From Mikania micrantha (taxonomy: Eukaryota > Streptophyta > Magnoliopsida > Asterales > Asteraceae): a stretch of 64,000 nucleotides of DNA. The notes beneath the pieces are model-generated. The model saw only the letters and a list, made by a program, of their open reading frames with translations, was not told the DNA's origin and did no database searches. Where the stretch lies: contig CM018682.1 of the NCBI GenBank assembly GCA_009363875.1, forward strand, positions 51,219,372-51,283,371, in the 5' to 3' direction. Position 1 is the first letter of the stretch. Each line of letters opens with the position of its first letter. A program made the position numbers and the translations under genes. Shown piece by piece: positions 22,060 through 32,897 of this stretch.

Positions 22060-25000
22060 TTATGAAGGAAGTTGATTTGGAATTACCTCGCCCATGACCC
22101 TAATGCCATTTAATTTTAGTAAATAATCAAAACAATTTTTATCAAAAGCCTTGGTGAGAAGGTCTGCTCGTTGCTCATTTGTATGTATCTTCACCACATC
22201 AATAAGTTTCTTTTCATAGCAATCGCGTATGAAATGAAACCTAATATCAATGTGTTTAGATCGTGAATGATACACAGGATTCTTTGTTATAGCAATCGCA
22301 ACATCATTATCAACATGAATTGGGGTTGTAAGAAAATTCAAACCATAGTCTCTCATCTGTTGTTGTATCCAGAAAACTTGTGAACAACAACTGGCAGCAG
22401 CTACATACTCAGCTTCATAAGTAGAAGTAGCAACAGATGTTTTTCTTTTTACACTGCCAAGAAACTAATCGTTCCCCCAAAAATTGTGCACCTACAGTTG
22501 TGTATTTCGCATCTGTCTTACATCCTCCATAATCGGAGTCACTGTAGGCATTGAAAAAAGTTATCATCCTTAGGATACCACAGACCGGTGTCTGGTGTGC
22601 CCTTCGAATAACGAAGTATTCTCTTGACTGCAATCAGATGTGACACTTTGAGTTTTGATTGATATCTTGCATATATACTTGTAGCAAATACAATATCTGG
22701 TCTTGAGGCAGTCACATACATCAAACTTCCAATAATTCCAAGATAAAGAGTAGGATCAATTATCTCCCTCTTAATATCAGGCTCAATTCCGTGATTAGGC
22801 TGAATGGGAGTGGAAATTGGTTTTGAGTCAAGCATGCTAAACCGTTTTAGCACATCTTGAATGTATTTTTTCTGATGAATGAAAATTCCATCATCAGTTT
22901 GATCAATTTGTATACCCAGAAAAATTTGATATCTGACATGGCACTCATTTCAAATTTTTCAATCATCACCTCTTTGAACTCCAAACACATTTCTTCATCG
23001 GTAGACCCAAAGATAATATCATCTACATAGATCTGAACAAGAATAATATCCTTGCCCTTTTCCCGATAAAACAAAGTTTTGTCAATATGACCCCTATTGA
23101 ACCCGTGTTCAATAAGGTGAGTCGATAATGTCTCATACCAGGCACGCGGAGCCTGATGAAGACCATACAGTGCTTGGTCCAAAAGGTAAACCTGATCCCG
23201 ATGGATAGGATCCTCAAAGGCCGGTGGCTGACAAACATACACTGTTTCTTTCAAAGAATTATACAGAAATGCAAATTTGACATCCAACTGAAACACTTTG
23301 AATTTATTGTGAGCAGCAAAAGCAAGAAAAAGTCTAATTGCTTCCAACCGCGCCACAGGTGCAAAAACTTCATCATAATCAATTCCTTCAACTTGTTTGA
23401 AACCTTGAACTACTAAACAAGCTTTGTTGCGAACAATTACACCTCGTCATCTCGTTTGCATCTTAACACCCATCTAGTGCCAATTTTCTTCTCGCCTTTT
23501 GGCAAATCAACTAAATGCCAAACACCCAATTTCTGAAACTGATTTAACTCTTCTTGCATCGCCTCCACCAAGGCAGGCTCACGTAACGCTTCAGTCACAG
23601 TCTTTGGCTCTATTTGTGAAATAAATGCAGAATGCCTCCATAGCTCTTGACTGCCATGCGTTCTCTCTAACTCTACATACAAACTCTCCTCATTTGTGAC
23701 TTGATTTCGTGTTTGTACTCCAGCAGTTGGATCTCCTATGATCTGAGCAACCGGATGATTTACATGAACTCTTGTGACAGGCACTTGCAGAACACCCATA
23801 TTATGATCCAGATTTGTAATATTCTGATCAGTGTCTTGATTGTTAGAAATAGCATCTTCAAAAACATCCTGATCATCATCAGTTGACCAATCATCATTGA
23901 TTACTTCTGAAATACCTTCCTCATGCGGAGTATGATTACCATCTTCAAAAAGATGAGAAATACCTTGATCTTCTGAATTCTACAAATTTTATAACATTTG
24001 TAAAGTTATTTCATCATCAGAAACACTTGGAGACATATTAAAAGACTCAAACAGTTTGTTATAATCAAAAAGCCAATCTGGTCCTTTTCCGTCTGGTATA
24101 GGTGTATGTCTTTGAACATCCACATGATACCATAATTCCACAATACCCGTATGTTTATTAAACACACGTTTGTTAGGAAGACTGTAGCCAAGAAAGAAAC
24201 CTTCTTCAACTTTAGAATTGAATTTTGAATCTTTCATAAGCATGGTACAAGGAGCCCTAAAAGGTTCCAAGTGTTCCAAATTAGGCTTTCGATTCTAAAG
24301 CAATTCATAACATGTTTTATTATGTCTTTTAACAAACAAAAATCTGTTAAGAGTAAAACAAGTTGTAGCCACAGCTTCACTCCAAAATGTAATGGGAAGT
24401 TTAGAATCTCCTAGCATTGTTCTCGCAGACTCAATCAACGTTCTGTTCTTTCTTTCAGCTACACCATTAATCTGAGGTTCATATGGTGCACTAAATTGCT
24501 GCTGAATGCCTTTGGAATTGCAAAATTCCTCCATTTGGTGATTCTTAAACTCAGTCCCATTATCTGATCTTACTCGTCTAACTCTCAACTTATACAATGT
24601 CTCCAACCTATTAATCAACAACACAAAATTTTCATATCTGATTTATGCTTTAAAAACATGCCCCTTGAAAATCTAGAAAAATCATCAGTCACCACAAAAC
24701 AATAAGATTCACCACCTATACTTTTCACATTGATTGGTCCATACAAATCCATGTGAAGAAGTTCAAGAGGCATATCAATAGAAAATATTTTCTTTGTTTT
24801 GTGAGACTTCCTTTTCTGTTTACCCTTTTTACATGACACACAGACATCCGGAAGTTTAAAGTGTTTAAACGGTACACCCTCAACTAAATGATTGTGTACA
24901 AAATGATTCATCTTCCGAATATGAATATGCCCCATCTGTCTGTGCCAAGAACGTGTATCCTGCTCAGTTGCCTTGGACACCAGACATGTCTCCACTTTAT

Positions 25001-25103
25001 TCACCGTCTCCGCTTTCGCCATGTCAGGCACATACAAATCCTTTCTCCGATCAGCAGTCATCAGAATCCACTCCTCAGAAATCTGAAATCCTTGCTTAAG
25101 TAC
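22060..25103 (-). pseudogene. pol: C2 pol: integrase, reverse transcriptase, RNase H
   Basis: This is the downstream part of Copia pol; the protease end lies at 50771-51057, beyond the C3 insertion. The integrase zinc-binding H-H-C-C (WHRQMGHIHIRKMNHFVH, CVSCKKGK) is followed by the core D-D-E (LLHMDLYGPI, SDNGTEFKN, NGVAERKNRTLIES). RT has LDVKFAFLY and the catalytic LVQIYVDDIIFGS, and RNase H ends near 22060 (KHIDIRFHFIRDC). Breaks include a frame change at 24615-24624, TAG at 24295-24297, a stop at 23989-23991, and frame changes near 23437, 22850, 22600 and 22415. The order protease-integrase-RT defines Copia. Confidence 0.9.
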
Positions 25104-25108
25104 ATAAC
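25104..25108. other. Left target site duplication of C3 (ATAAC)
   Basis: Identical to 50766-50770. Joining the two sides restores the continuous C2 reading across the protease-integrase region. Confidence 0.95.
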
Positions 25109-25745
25109 TGTAGATGCACTTATTGTCCCTGGTTCTATTTTGTAATATTCATCATGTAAAATTCAAGTTATTAATGGAAGTTGTCTTTTTATATTGTTCT
25201 TAATGTTTATGTTTTAATTACTTGATTATATGATTGGGTGATTTGGTTTATTGATTAATTGAGTATGAGTATTGCTCATTCGGCCAAATGACTCTAGAGT
25301 ATGAAGTCATTTGCCGAATGAGAATAGAGTATGTCTATATTCAGCGAATGAGTCATTCGCCGAATGACTCATTCGACTGAATTACCTATTCGACAGAAGT
25401 CATTCGCCAAATGAGTTGTTTCGGCCTCTCATTCGGCCGAATGTCAGCTGCCTATATATACAAGTTCAAAATCATTTCAACCCTAACTTCTGAGAACCCT
25501 CATTCTTCTCTGTGTGCTCCAGTGTCAAACCCCTGAAGATTTGAGAGTTTCTTGCTGTCCAAGTTCGATTCATAGCTCGTGGTGTTCGATTCTCATTCAA
25601 ACGTTCATCTCTTACCTTCGAATTACCACGGTTGCTGTTGGTTTCGATTGGAAAACCCTGGAATAGGATTCCGCACTATTCCAGAGGCTGTAGAGCAGAT
25701 CTCCATTGGAACCGGGATGTTTCCGTGCTCCAAATTGGTCCTACA
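25109..25745 (+). repeat. C3 5' LTR (637 bp)
   Basis: TGTAGATGCACTT...GGTCCTACA, paired with 50142-50765. It has 13 extra bases (ATTGTCCCTGGTT or a shifted equivalent) just after position 13, absent from the 3' LTR. Confidence 0.95.
25277..25460 (+). promoter_or_regulatory. C3 LTR promoter: ATTCGGCGAAT array and TATA box
   Basis: Around a dozen sites of the type ATTCGGCCGAAT, ATTCGCCGAAT or half-sites (25277-25443) sit directly upstream of CCTATATATAC (TATATATA at 25453-25460). The array is therefore in U3, where it could bind a transcription factor. In the 3' LTR the TATA box has become TACATATA. Confidence 0.7.
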
Positions 25746-25748
25746 AAG

Positions 25749-25760
25749 TGGTATCAGAGC
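25749..25760 (+). other. C3 primer binding site (initiator tRNA-Met type)
   Basis: TGGTATCAGAGC, 3 nt after the 5' LTR. Confidence 0.95.
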
Positions 25761-26014
25761 TTTGGCTCTTGATTCTGCTCGATTTCCAATCCAAATCATC
25801 ATATCTTTGATTGTTCGTTCGAAATCTGCAAAAACCCTAAGCTTTTTGTCCTAAAAGTTACTATTTCATTGCAAATCCGTGAATTATTGTGGTGTTTTTG
25901 TCAAAACGTTTATCCCAATTTGTTCATTATCATCTCATGATGTTCTGTACCAAATTTGGTACTTAGATCTGGTCAAAATCTCAAGTTATCACGATTTTTG
26001 TTGCAAAAACCCTC

Positions 26015-26340
26015 AGATTGGCCGAATGTCAATGGCAGCCGAATAGTTTCAGCCGAATAAGCCTCATTCGCCGAATAGCCACATTCGACTGTCTCATTCG
26101 GCGAATAGCCCTCATTCGATCTCTCATTCGCCGAATAGCCCTCATTCGATCAGTCATTCGGCGAATAGTTTCATTCGATCAGTCATTCGGCGAATAGCTT
26201 CATTAGGTCAACTCATTCGCCGAATAGGTTCATTCTCTCTTTTCATTCGCCAGTTAGTCATACTCAGCCTCTCATTCGCCATTTCTATCACATTCGGCCC
26301 CCGACATTCGCCCTAAGGGTCTTCATTCGGCTATCATTCT
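26015..26340 (+). repeat. C3 gag-leader array of ATTCGGCGAAT motifs
   Basis: More than twenty TTCGSCGAA palindromes or TTCG/CGAA half-sites in 325 bp, including a local tandem segment with unit CTCATTCGATC-GTCATTCGGCGAATAG. It lies between the PBS and the gag start. Confidence 0.8.
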
Positions 26341-26381
26341 GCAAATTTTTCTAAGTGTTGAATCTTTTCATTTCTGATTAA

Positions 26382-29288
26382 ATGGAAGATTTAGCACTGA
26401 TGGCGAACCAGAATCATCGTATTCAGACTTTGCTACTGACTGAGACTGGAAATTCTAATAAAGCTCCAGAGTTGTTATCCGTAGAAGATTATCCACACTG
26501 GAAGTATCGGTTTGAGATTCATATCAATGGAGTGGATACAAACTTATGGATGATGATCGAGGGAGGTTATCTGAGACCTCTGAATGAAGATGGAACTCCT
26601 ATGCTAGTCACACGGATGACTGAGCCTCAGAGGAAGCTGTATGATTATGAGAAGAAAGCTTATGCTATTCTATCCCAGTCCATTGCCATTGATATTTTCC
26701 ATCAGTTCAGACAGTTTACCTCTGCAAAGCTACTGTGGGATGCACTGCAACAAAGATATGAGGGTAATGATGCTTTGAAGAGTATCAAGTCAAAGGCATT
26801 GAGAAAGGAATTCAATAGCTTCATGTATGTGGGAAATGAGTCACTGGATGAGCTGATTGCTAGATTTTGTCATCTTTTGAGTGAGTTATTCAATCATGAA
26901 GTCAAGACAACTACTCAGGAAAAGATCCAGTGTTTGGCAGATGCTCTACCTCCAAAGTGGGAGTCATTCTTGATGGTCCTCAAGCAGAATCAGATGTTGG
27001 CTCATATGGACATAAATGATTTTATTCAAAAGCTGAAAAAGCAAGAAATAGAGAACAAGTGGAAGGCAAAGAGAGTTGCCCAAGTCCAGGATCCATCGTT
27101 GTACTATTCTACTCCTACAGTTGAGAAATCATCTTCTCATGCTCCATTGAAGACAGCATTTGTTTCTCAGACTACTGAAGCTCCATCATCTACTCAGATT
27201 CATTTTAGTCAGTCATCTTCTTCAACCAGCACTCAAAAGGAACATCATCAACCTGCTGCCAGTCTGAAAACAGATAATTTTGACAAAGTTACTGTGGAGA
27301 TTGCTAAGGAACACATGGGTCTTTTATCTACACTCGTCAGCTCGTATGATGGTTTAGTAGTTGGTCAGATTGGCAATCCTTATCTGACTAATGATGATTA
27401 TTCTCAAATAGATCCCGATGATATGGAAAGGATTGATATTATGTGGGCTTTGGCAAGTGCTGTTTGAAGAGGAAAAGAGTTTGTAAAGAGAACGGGAAAA
27501 GACATCAATCTTAACAAAGAATCCAAGTTTGGTTTTGATATGGTTTCTGTGACTTGTTATAACTGTGGAGAAAAGGGTCACTTTGCTAGACAATGCAAGC
27601 AACCAAAGAAGACTGGAAACAAGAATTCGTTTCAACATCAGAAGTCCACTATTTCAAATCCAGAAAGGAGATTAGTTCCCATTGATTCTCCTACTCAAGC
27701 TGGATCTTCTTCTGCAAGCAAAGCTTTGATGGTACAACAAGATGAAGGGGTAAACTGGGATTTCAGATTCAATGCAGATCAAGGAGAACAAGACAAAGCT
27801 TGTGTTGCTGAAATTCAACAGGTTGAAGATTACAGTGAGGAAAACACTTTGGAAGAAACAAAGATAAATGATACAGAAGCATCAAGTTCAGAGTCTGATA
27901 GCATGACTGATTCAGACACTCAGGAATCTGATGCTGAAATTGAAGACTCTTCTACTCAGTTTGCGTTGATGGTAAACTCTTCCGTTTCATCAGAGTCCGA
28001 GCAGGTATACACTGATTGTTCATCTTCACATTCAGAGTGTTTTAATTGTGTTGACCTAAAGAGTAAGGTCCTTGCTTATCAGAAACATAATAGTGATTTG
28101 ATGAACGATCTCGACTTGTGCATTGAGGCTAACAAAATTCTAAAATCTAATGAAAAAGATTTTCAAGCTAAAATTGATCTTTTAAATAGACAATTGCATG
28201 AGGCTGAGATCGCAGTGTTGAATAAGCAAGATGCTATAACTTCTTATCTTAATACCATCAATGAGATCAAGAAGAAGTTAGAAATAGTCGAGTGTGACTA
28301 TGAGACCTTGGGACAAAAGCTCAAGAGCTATGAGAGCTCATCTTACATTATTGAGCACATGATCAGTAGGGGTACTGATCAACAGGGAAAGGGAAAAGTT
28401 AGCTATCAAAATTGTCCTCCACCTATCCTCAACGCCTTTGTTAATACACCAAATGACAAAGATGTTAAGGATTTTCAAGTCACTACTCCATTAGTAATAG
28501 ATCCAACTGGACTATTTATTAATGAGGATTCCGCAAAATCTGAGAAATCTCGTGTGGATGGACTTGTTGAGGATTGGGTCTCAGATTCTGAGGATGAATC
28601 AGATGATTCATATGTCTCTACTCAGAATCAAGCCCCTGCAGTCATGAAATGTGACCCAATCTCAAATTCAAAGATTTACAAAGAATTGGGCTTTGTAAAA
28701 GCTTCTGAAGAGTCTGAAGCAAAATGTGTTACCAAGTCTGCTTTTATTGGTAACAAAGGGACAAAAGGGTTGGGTTTTAATCAAGACAAGCTAAAATCAA
28801 ATGTTTTTAAATCACATAAACAGTCTTTCTCTGATTTAAAACATTTTCATAAAAAGGGTGAAAAAGTTTGTTTTGAGTGTGGTGCACCTGGGCACTTTGT
28901 TAGATCCTGCCCTCATTTGATTAGACCAAAGGTTGCACCACCCAGAAAACAAAATCTGAATTTTGTTAAACCTGTCAGATCTGAGTCCAAATCATTTCTG
29001 ACAAAACCCAAACAACCAAATCAGGTTAAATCTGTGGACAAGGGTAAAGGAAAATTGATGAACTTGAATGTTCTCAAGTCTGTTAATGTTGATCAATCTG
29101 AACCATTATCCATTTATCTGAAAAACTCTTTTGATAAACATGCAATCTGGAAAGTTAAAACATCTGAGAGTTCAATTCCACCCATCTCAGACAAGCCTAT
29201 TTCAGATGGTAAACGGATTGATGTATGGATCCGAGACTCACTGGGTCAACCCAAGACTGTAAAGGCTTGGGTTCCCAAAGTGAACTGA
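26382..29288 (+). pseudogene. gag: C3 gag (long SIRE-like Gag, one internal stop)
   Basis: This is the structural protein of the virus-like particle, about 968 codons in one frame, interrupted only by TGA at 27465-27467. The homologous codon in C1 encodes Arg, so this is most simply CGA to TGA. Order: UBN2-type Gag domain (DYPHWKYRFEIHI, LADALPPKWESF), Ser-rich linker, zinc knuckle CYNCGEKGHFARQC near 27555, an acidic region, a coiled coil (28050-28400), a second acidic region, a second zinc knuckle CFECGAPGHFVRSC near 28870, and a basic tail ending AWVPKVN. The length fits the long Gag of SIRE-type elements. Pol follows in the +1 frame. The first ATG at 26382 is used because C1 starts at the same residue. 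Confidence 0.92.
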
Positions 29289-29326
29289 TTGTTTCATCTT
29301 TGTGCAGGCTGTCCCAAAAGCTGGTG
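29284..29326 (+). pseudogene. pol: C3 pol, first codons before the G3 insertion
   Basis: The pol frame (+1 relative to gag) opens at 29284 and runs to the G3 insertion at 29326. It continues at 41250 after skipping one copy of the duplication. It contains TTTGTGCAG followed by G at 29300-29308, a splice-acceptor-like sequence in phase with pol. A similar one precedes the C2 protease. Confidence 0.75.
29322..29326. other. Left target site duplication of G3 (TGGTG)
   Basis: Identical to 41245-41249. Joining the sides restores the C3 protease reading. Confidence 0.97.
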
Positions 29327-29623
29327 TGTCACGCCCCCAATTCCAACTAACGGAATCATACCGTTTGGGAACGTGACAAACCAGGATCTCAGATCATTAG
29401 ACATAGCGAAGACCTTTATATGAATTTCAAAACATACTTTGGTCTTTAAAACATAAATCAGAGTTTACAAAAGTTGCGGAAGCGTTTAATAACCATAAAC
29501 AGTTGTAAAGTACACATTACAAAACAAAATACTCAAATGTTCAAATTGAAATATTCAAAATGTTTATAATGCATGAGACTCTATCTCCTAGTCCATGCCA
29601 GCTTTAACGCGCGCCTTAGCGTC

Positions 29624-30126
29624 CTGAGAAAACATGTAAATCAAGTCAACACAAAGGTTGGTGCATAACACAGGTTTTAAGTATTCACAATGTTCAAAAC
29701 AACAGTTTGAATAACAAGATTGTAGATAACATAATCACACATGCACAGTCATGATAGCTAGTCATATAAACTATTTACATAAGTGTTCGACACCGAAGCT
29801 GACGGATTGCCATGCTATAGCATGTTTTCGCCTTGCCACTATTGTCTATCACAACAATAGTAATAATTGTGTTTGGTCAGTCAAACACCTGCGTAGATCC
29901 CATCTACCAGGTGAGGTTTGTCAAACCTAATAGATCTATTTCCAACTACCACGCTTTGCATTACAGCAAACTAAACGGTTCGAGGTGTGTAAGGACTTTC
30001 AAGTTGATATATTGTCACATAATGTAAACAGCTAACTCATGCAAGTGATATGTATCTAAAAATAGTTTGTTGCACATGTCTTCTCCCCCAAAACAGTTTA
30101 AAATAAGAAAGGGGCCGTGTACGCAC
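29624..30126 (-). other. Candidate intron inside the G3 LTR (503 bp; second copy 38671-39173)
   Basis: On minus the donor is AAAG|GTGCGTAC at 30126 and the acceptor CATGTTTTCTCAG|G ends at 29624. The blocks around both (ACGGCCCCTTT after the donor; CACCAACCTTTGTGTTGAC before the acceptor) are shared with G1. Confidence 0.55.
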
Positions 30127-31937
30127 CTTTGATAATTGCAGAATGATCAACTATGTGAGTTCGTGTAGAAAATCCTCTTACGAAGGATCTGTGTTTAAAC
30201 AATAACACTGTGTTATTCGAATAGTCGTTTTGTGCTTGAAATCACATACGTGTCAACACACGTATGTTAAAGTGTTAGGAATACGCATACGTGAGTACGC
30301 GTGCCTTTGAAATCGTTTAAATAAAATCGTATTTGATTTTATTTAAATAGCCGTAATTATACGCGATTTCGTTTTTGAATTAAAATATAAATTTTAACAT
30401 TCTAATACGTTCGTATTCTCGTTACGGTTCCAACGCAACTTGAACGGATCAAATCGGATTTAAAACGAGAAAGATATGGGCCAATTACTAACACAATTGC
30501 CAAAAACCCAAAACTGTTGGGGGCCGGGCTCGAACCCGCGACCTCCAACCCAACCTACACACGCACAAACCATCTCATCTGATGACACATTTGTTACAAG
30601 ATTCAAACTTAAATAGTTTTAAGCAATACTGAACCGGTTCCCCCCTTTTCATAGCCGAAGCATACCTAGTCCCAATTGGACCTCGGTTCGAATCCGATTA
30701 ACATCAACACCATAGGGTTTTCATTTCTGGAATCTTACCGACCAAGTGGGTGAGTTTAATTTGAAAATAAACTACTCTAACCCGTTTAATTGAATGTGTA
30801 AACATCCGAATGTGGGTTTACCCATTTCCAATTCAAATCGATTAATTTCATGCTCAATTGTTTCTGGATTCATAGGGTTTTCCCTTATCATAGTATTTCG
30901 AACCCTTCTGTACTAATTAATTCAAAAACTAAACCCATTTACATCAAAATCCCCAAATCCTTTAAACTAGTAAACCCTAGAAATAGAAATCTATCAATTC
31001 GTGATTGTTTCTTAAAATTAACATAGGATTATCCTTTGTCGAGGTCTTCTGAAGTTACCCATAACAATTAATTTCATTCTTAAACTCATTTGGATCCAAA
31101 TCCCTAAAACCGTTTCACTTAAGAACCCTAAAACTCGAAATCTAACAATTCGTAGTTCCATTATGAAATTAACATAGCATTAACCTAAATCGGGACTTTC
31201 TGGAACTACCCATGCCATTTGATTTGAATATCAAATTCATTTAATACAAAATCCCCAAAACGTGTTCTAGGATAAACCCTAGAACTCGGATTCATACCAT
31301 TTGATGTTAGAAGCCGCAATTAGCATATGGGTTTACTTAATCGACATGTTTAGGTTGTGTGGGGATAGATTTTTACCTTGTTTGATGTTCGCTTGATAGA
31401 GATCGACTAATGACTTGATTTCGGCAATCCCACAATCGAATTAGTCCCCCCGATGCTTCTGGCTTGGAATTCTTGTGTGTAACAGATCCTAATGATACCG
31501 ATTTAAGTTTCTGGAACTTCAATTGTAAGGAATTGGATCGGCTTTTACGAATTTGATACATATTGATAACGGTTACAACTCTTGGCCCTTAATTGGTTTA
31601 AATTCGATCATTTATGGACTTAATAACCGATAATCATTGATATTCATCATTAACATGACAGTTATGAATGATAATTTCGATTAATTATACTGGTTTAATA
31701 AGAATTTCGAGTTTATCCACTTATTCAACCTAATTTTGACTCTCAAAGTCAAAATTGAGTCTTTTATGGAATTGTAATCCTAATCCTTGAAGTTTTATCA
31801 TTCCAATACTGTTTCTGAACAATTTTCATCCATCTATTTTGATTTTAAATGATTTCCCATCATTTCGGTTAATTTCTGATTAACAAAGTTAACTGCGAAT
31901 TGCCGGATTTTCACTAATTAAGCCAATTAAAACATTT

Positions 31938-32150
31938 TTGGGCTAAATTTATCCAATTGGACTTCCATCAATTTCATTGGGCCTATCTTGAGTTTATTGG
32001 GTCTAACTAAACCTCAATGGGCCTACCATAGCTTTATTGGGCCTACTTGGCTTTATTGGGCCTTGATTTTGTAATTGGGCCTCCCTAGATCTCAATGGGC
32101 CTACATTGGCTCTGTTGGGCCCACATTGTCACTGTTGGGCCTGTGATATC
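31938..32150 (-). promoter_or_regulatory. Cluster of site II (TGGGCC/AGGCCCA) motifs in G3 U3 (second copy 40985-41198)
   Basis: Nine TGGGCY hexamers plus one TGGGTC in about 210 bp. Read on the element strand they are AGGCCCA-type elements close to the start of U3. In plants this motif is a TCP-factor site found in promoters of growth and ribosomal-protein genes. Confidence 0.65.
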
Positions 32151-32196
32151 ACCATCTCCCGTTAACAAGGTTAGTGTAAAAAGTCGGATTGTCACA

Positions 32197-32240
32197 TCAT
32201 CCCCTTGTTGAAGGAATTTTCGTCCCGAAAATTAGTAAGT
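32197..32240 (-). other. G3 polypurine tract adjoining the 3' LTR
   Basis: On minus, TTCGGGACGAAAATTCC then CAACAAGGGGATGA, directly before TGTGACA of the LTR. Confidence 0.85.
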
Positions 32241-32670
32241 GTTAAGAGTAGTTATGAAACTACTTACGAGTTTAAATCGTACGTGTTAGTGTGATTTGAT
32301 CATTCTGTGTGCTTGTGTGTACTCACACACAAATTCTAATGCTTGTAACATCACAACTCAACTGTGATCGTTCAATGTGATTGTTTGCGTGTACACTAGT
32401 TAGTTCACCTAACTGTGACTGTGATCATACTGTGTTGTGTAACCTCACACAGAGTGAGTGTCTATAACCGTTTGTACTATGCACCCCGCACATAGCAAAA
32501 TGTGTAATCAATCATGTATGTACTACAATAACATGTAACATATAAAATGTAGCACATAAAATATGTAGAATATAATGTAGCACAAATGTTTGTAACAAAA
32601 TCAATTGAATAAATAAAATGTTTGCGCTTACAATTTGAATTTTGCAGTGTTGATGTGTGAAAGCATCACA
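32241..32670 (-). other. G3 spacer between two polypurine blocks
   Basis: Non-coding, about 430 bp. On minus it begins TGTGATG right after the first polypurine block, the same way an LTR begins. It may be the remnant of an earlier LTR start. It contains repeated GTGTGA and CACACA stretches. Confidence 0.5.
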
Positions 32671-32705
32671 TCATCCCCTTGTTGAAGGAAATTTCGTCCC
32701 GAAAT
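32671..32705 (-). other. Second, upstream polypurine block of G3
   Basis: Nearly identical to the block at 32197-32235 (TTCGGGACGAAATTTCC, AAGGGGATGATGTGA). It lies just after the polyprotein stop at 32706-32708. Confidence 0.8.
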
Positions 32706-32897
32706 TTAACGTACGCTTTCAGTGTTAGCAGTAGCTGTTTTGAATAGATGAGGATATTTCTTCATAATTTGGTCTTCCCGTTCCCATGTGAATTCAGGAC
32801 CACGTCTTGAATTCCATCGGACTTTGACTATCGGAATCTTGCTTTGCTTCAGTTGTTTGACCTCTCGGTCCATGATTTCTGCTGGTTCTTTAATGAA
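32706..32897 (-). pseudogene. pol: G3 chromodomain (C-terminal end of integrase)
   Basis: In the integrase frame but after a TGA at 32898-32900. It reads EPAEIMDREVKQLKQ, IVKVRWNSRRGPEFTWE and EDQIMKKYPHLF, the chromodomain-like tail of Tekay/Del chromoviruses. That tail is thought to steer integration to heterochromatin. It ends at TAA 32706-32708. In relatives the stop position holds an ordinary residue, often Arg, so CGA to TGA is the simplest origin. Confidence 0.85.

Larger units (their letters stand above)
29327..32196 (-). repeat. G3 3' LTR (2870 bp)
   Basis: TGTCACGCCCCC...GATTGTCACA on plus, nearly identical to 38374-41244. It carries the candidate LTR intron (29624-30126), tRNA-like B-box sequences near 30530 and 30685, and a cluster of TGGGCC motifs (31938-32150). 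No coding region is supportable. Confidence 0.97.

Noticed and set aside
25277..25443. ATTCGGCGAAT sites as heat-shock elements
   Set aside because: Heat-shock elements need TTC and GAA two bases apart; here the gap is three or four bases, so the match fails.
25277..26340. CRISPR-like array
   Set aside because: The spaced palindromic motifs are irregular, degenerate and inside a plant retrotransposon, with no constant repeat length or cas genes.
29280..29307. A 28-nt intron joining C3 gag and pol
   Set aside because: GT and AG ends are in phase, but plants do not splice introns this short.
29833..30027. Small protein repeated at 38880-39074
   Set aside because: It recurs only because both are the same LTR position; no codon bias or homology, and it runs antisense to LTR transcription.
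30521..30545. A tRNA gene
   Set aside because: Only a T-arm-like stretch is present. No acceptor stem, D-arm or anticodon arm can be folded around it.
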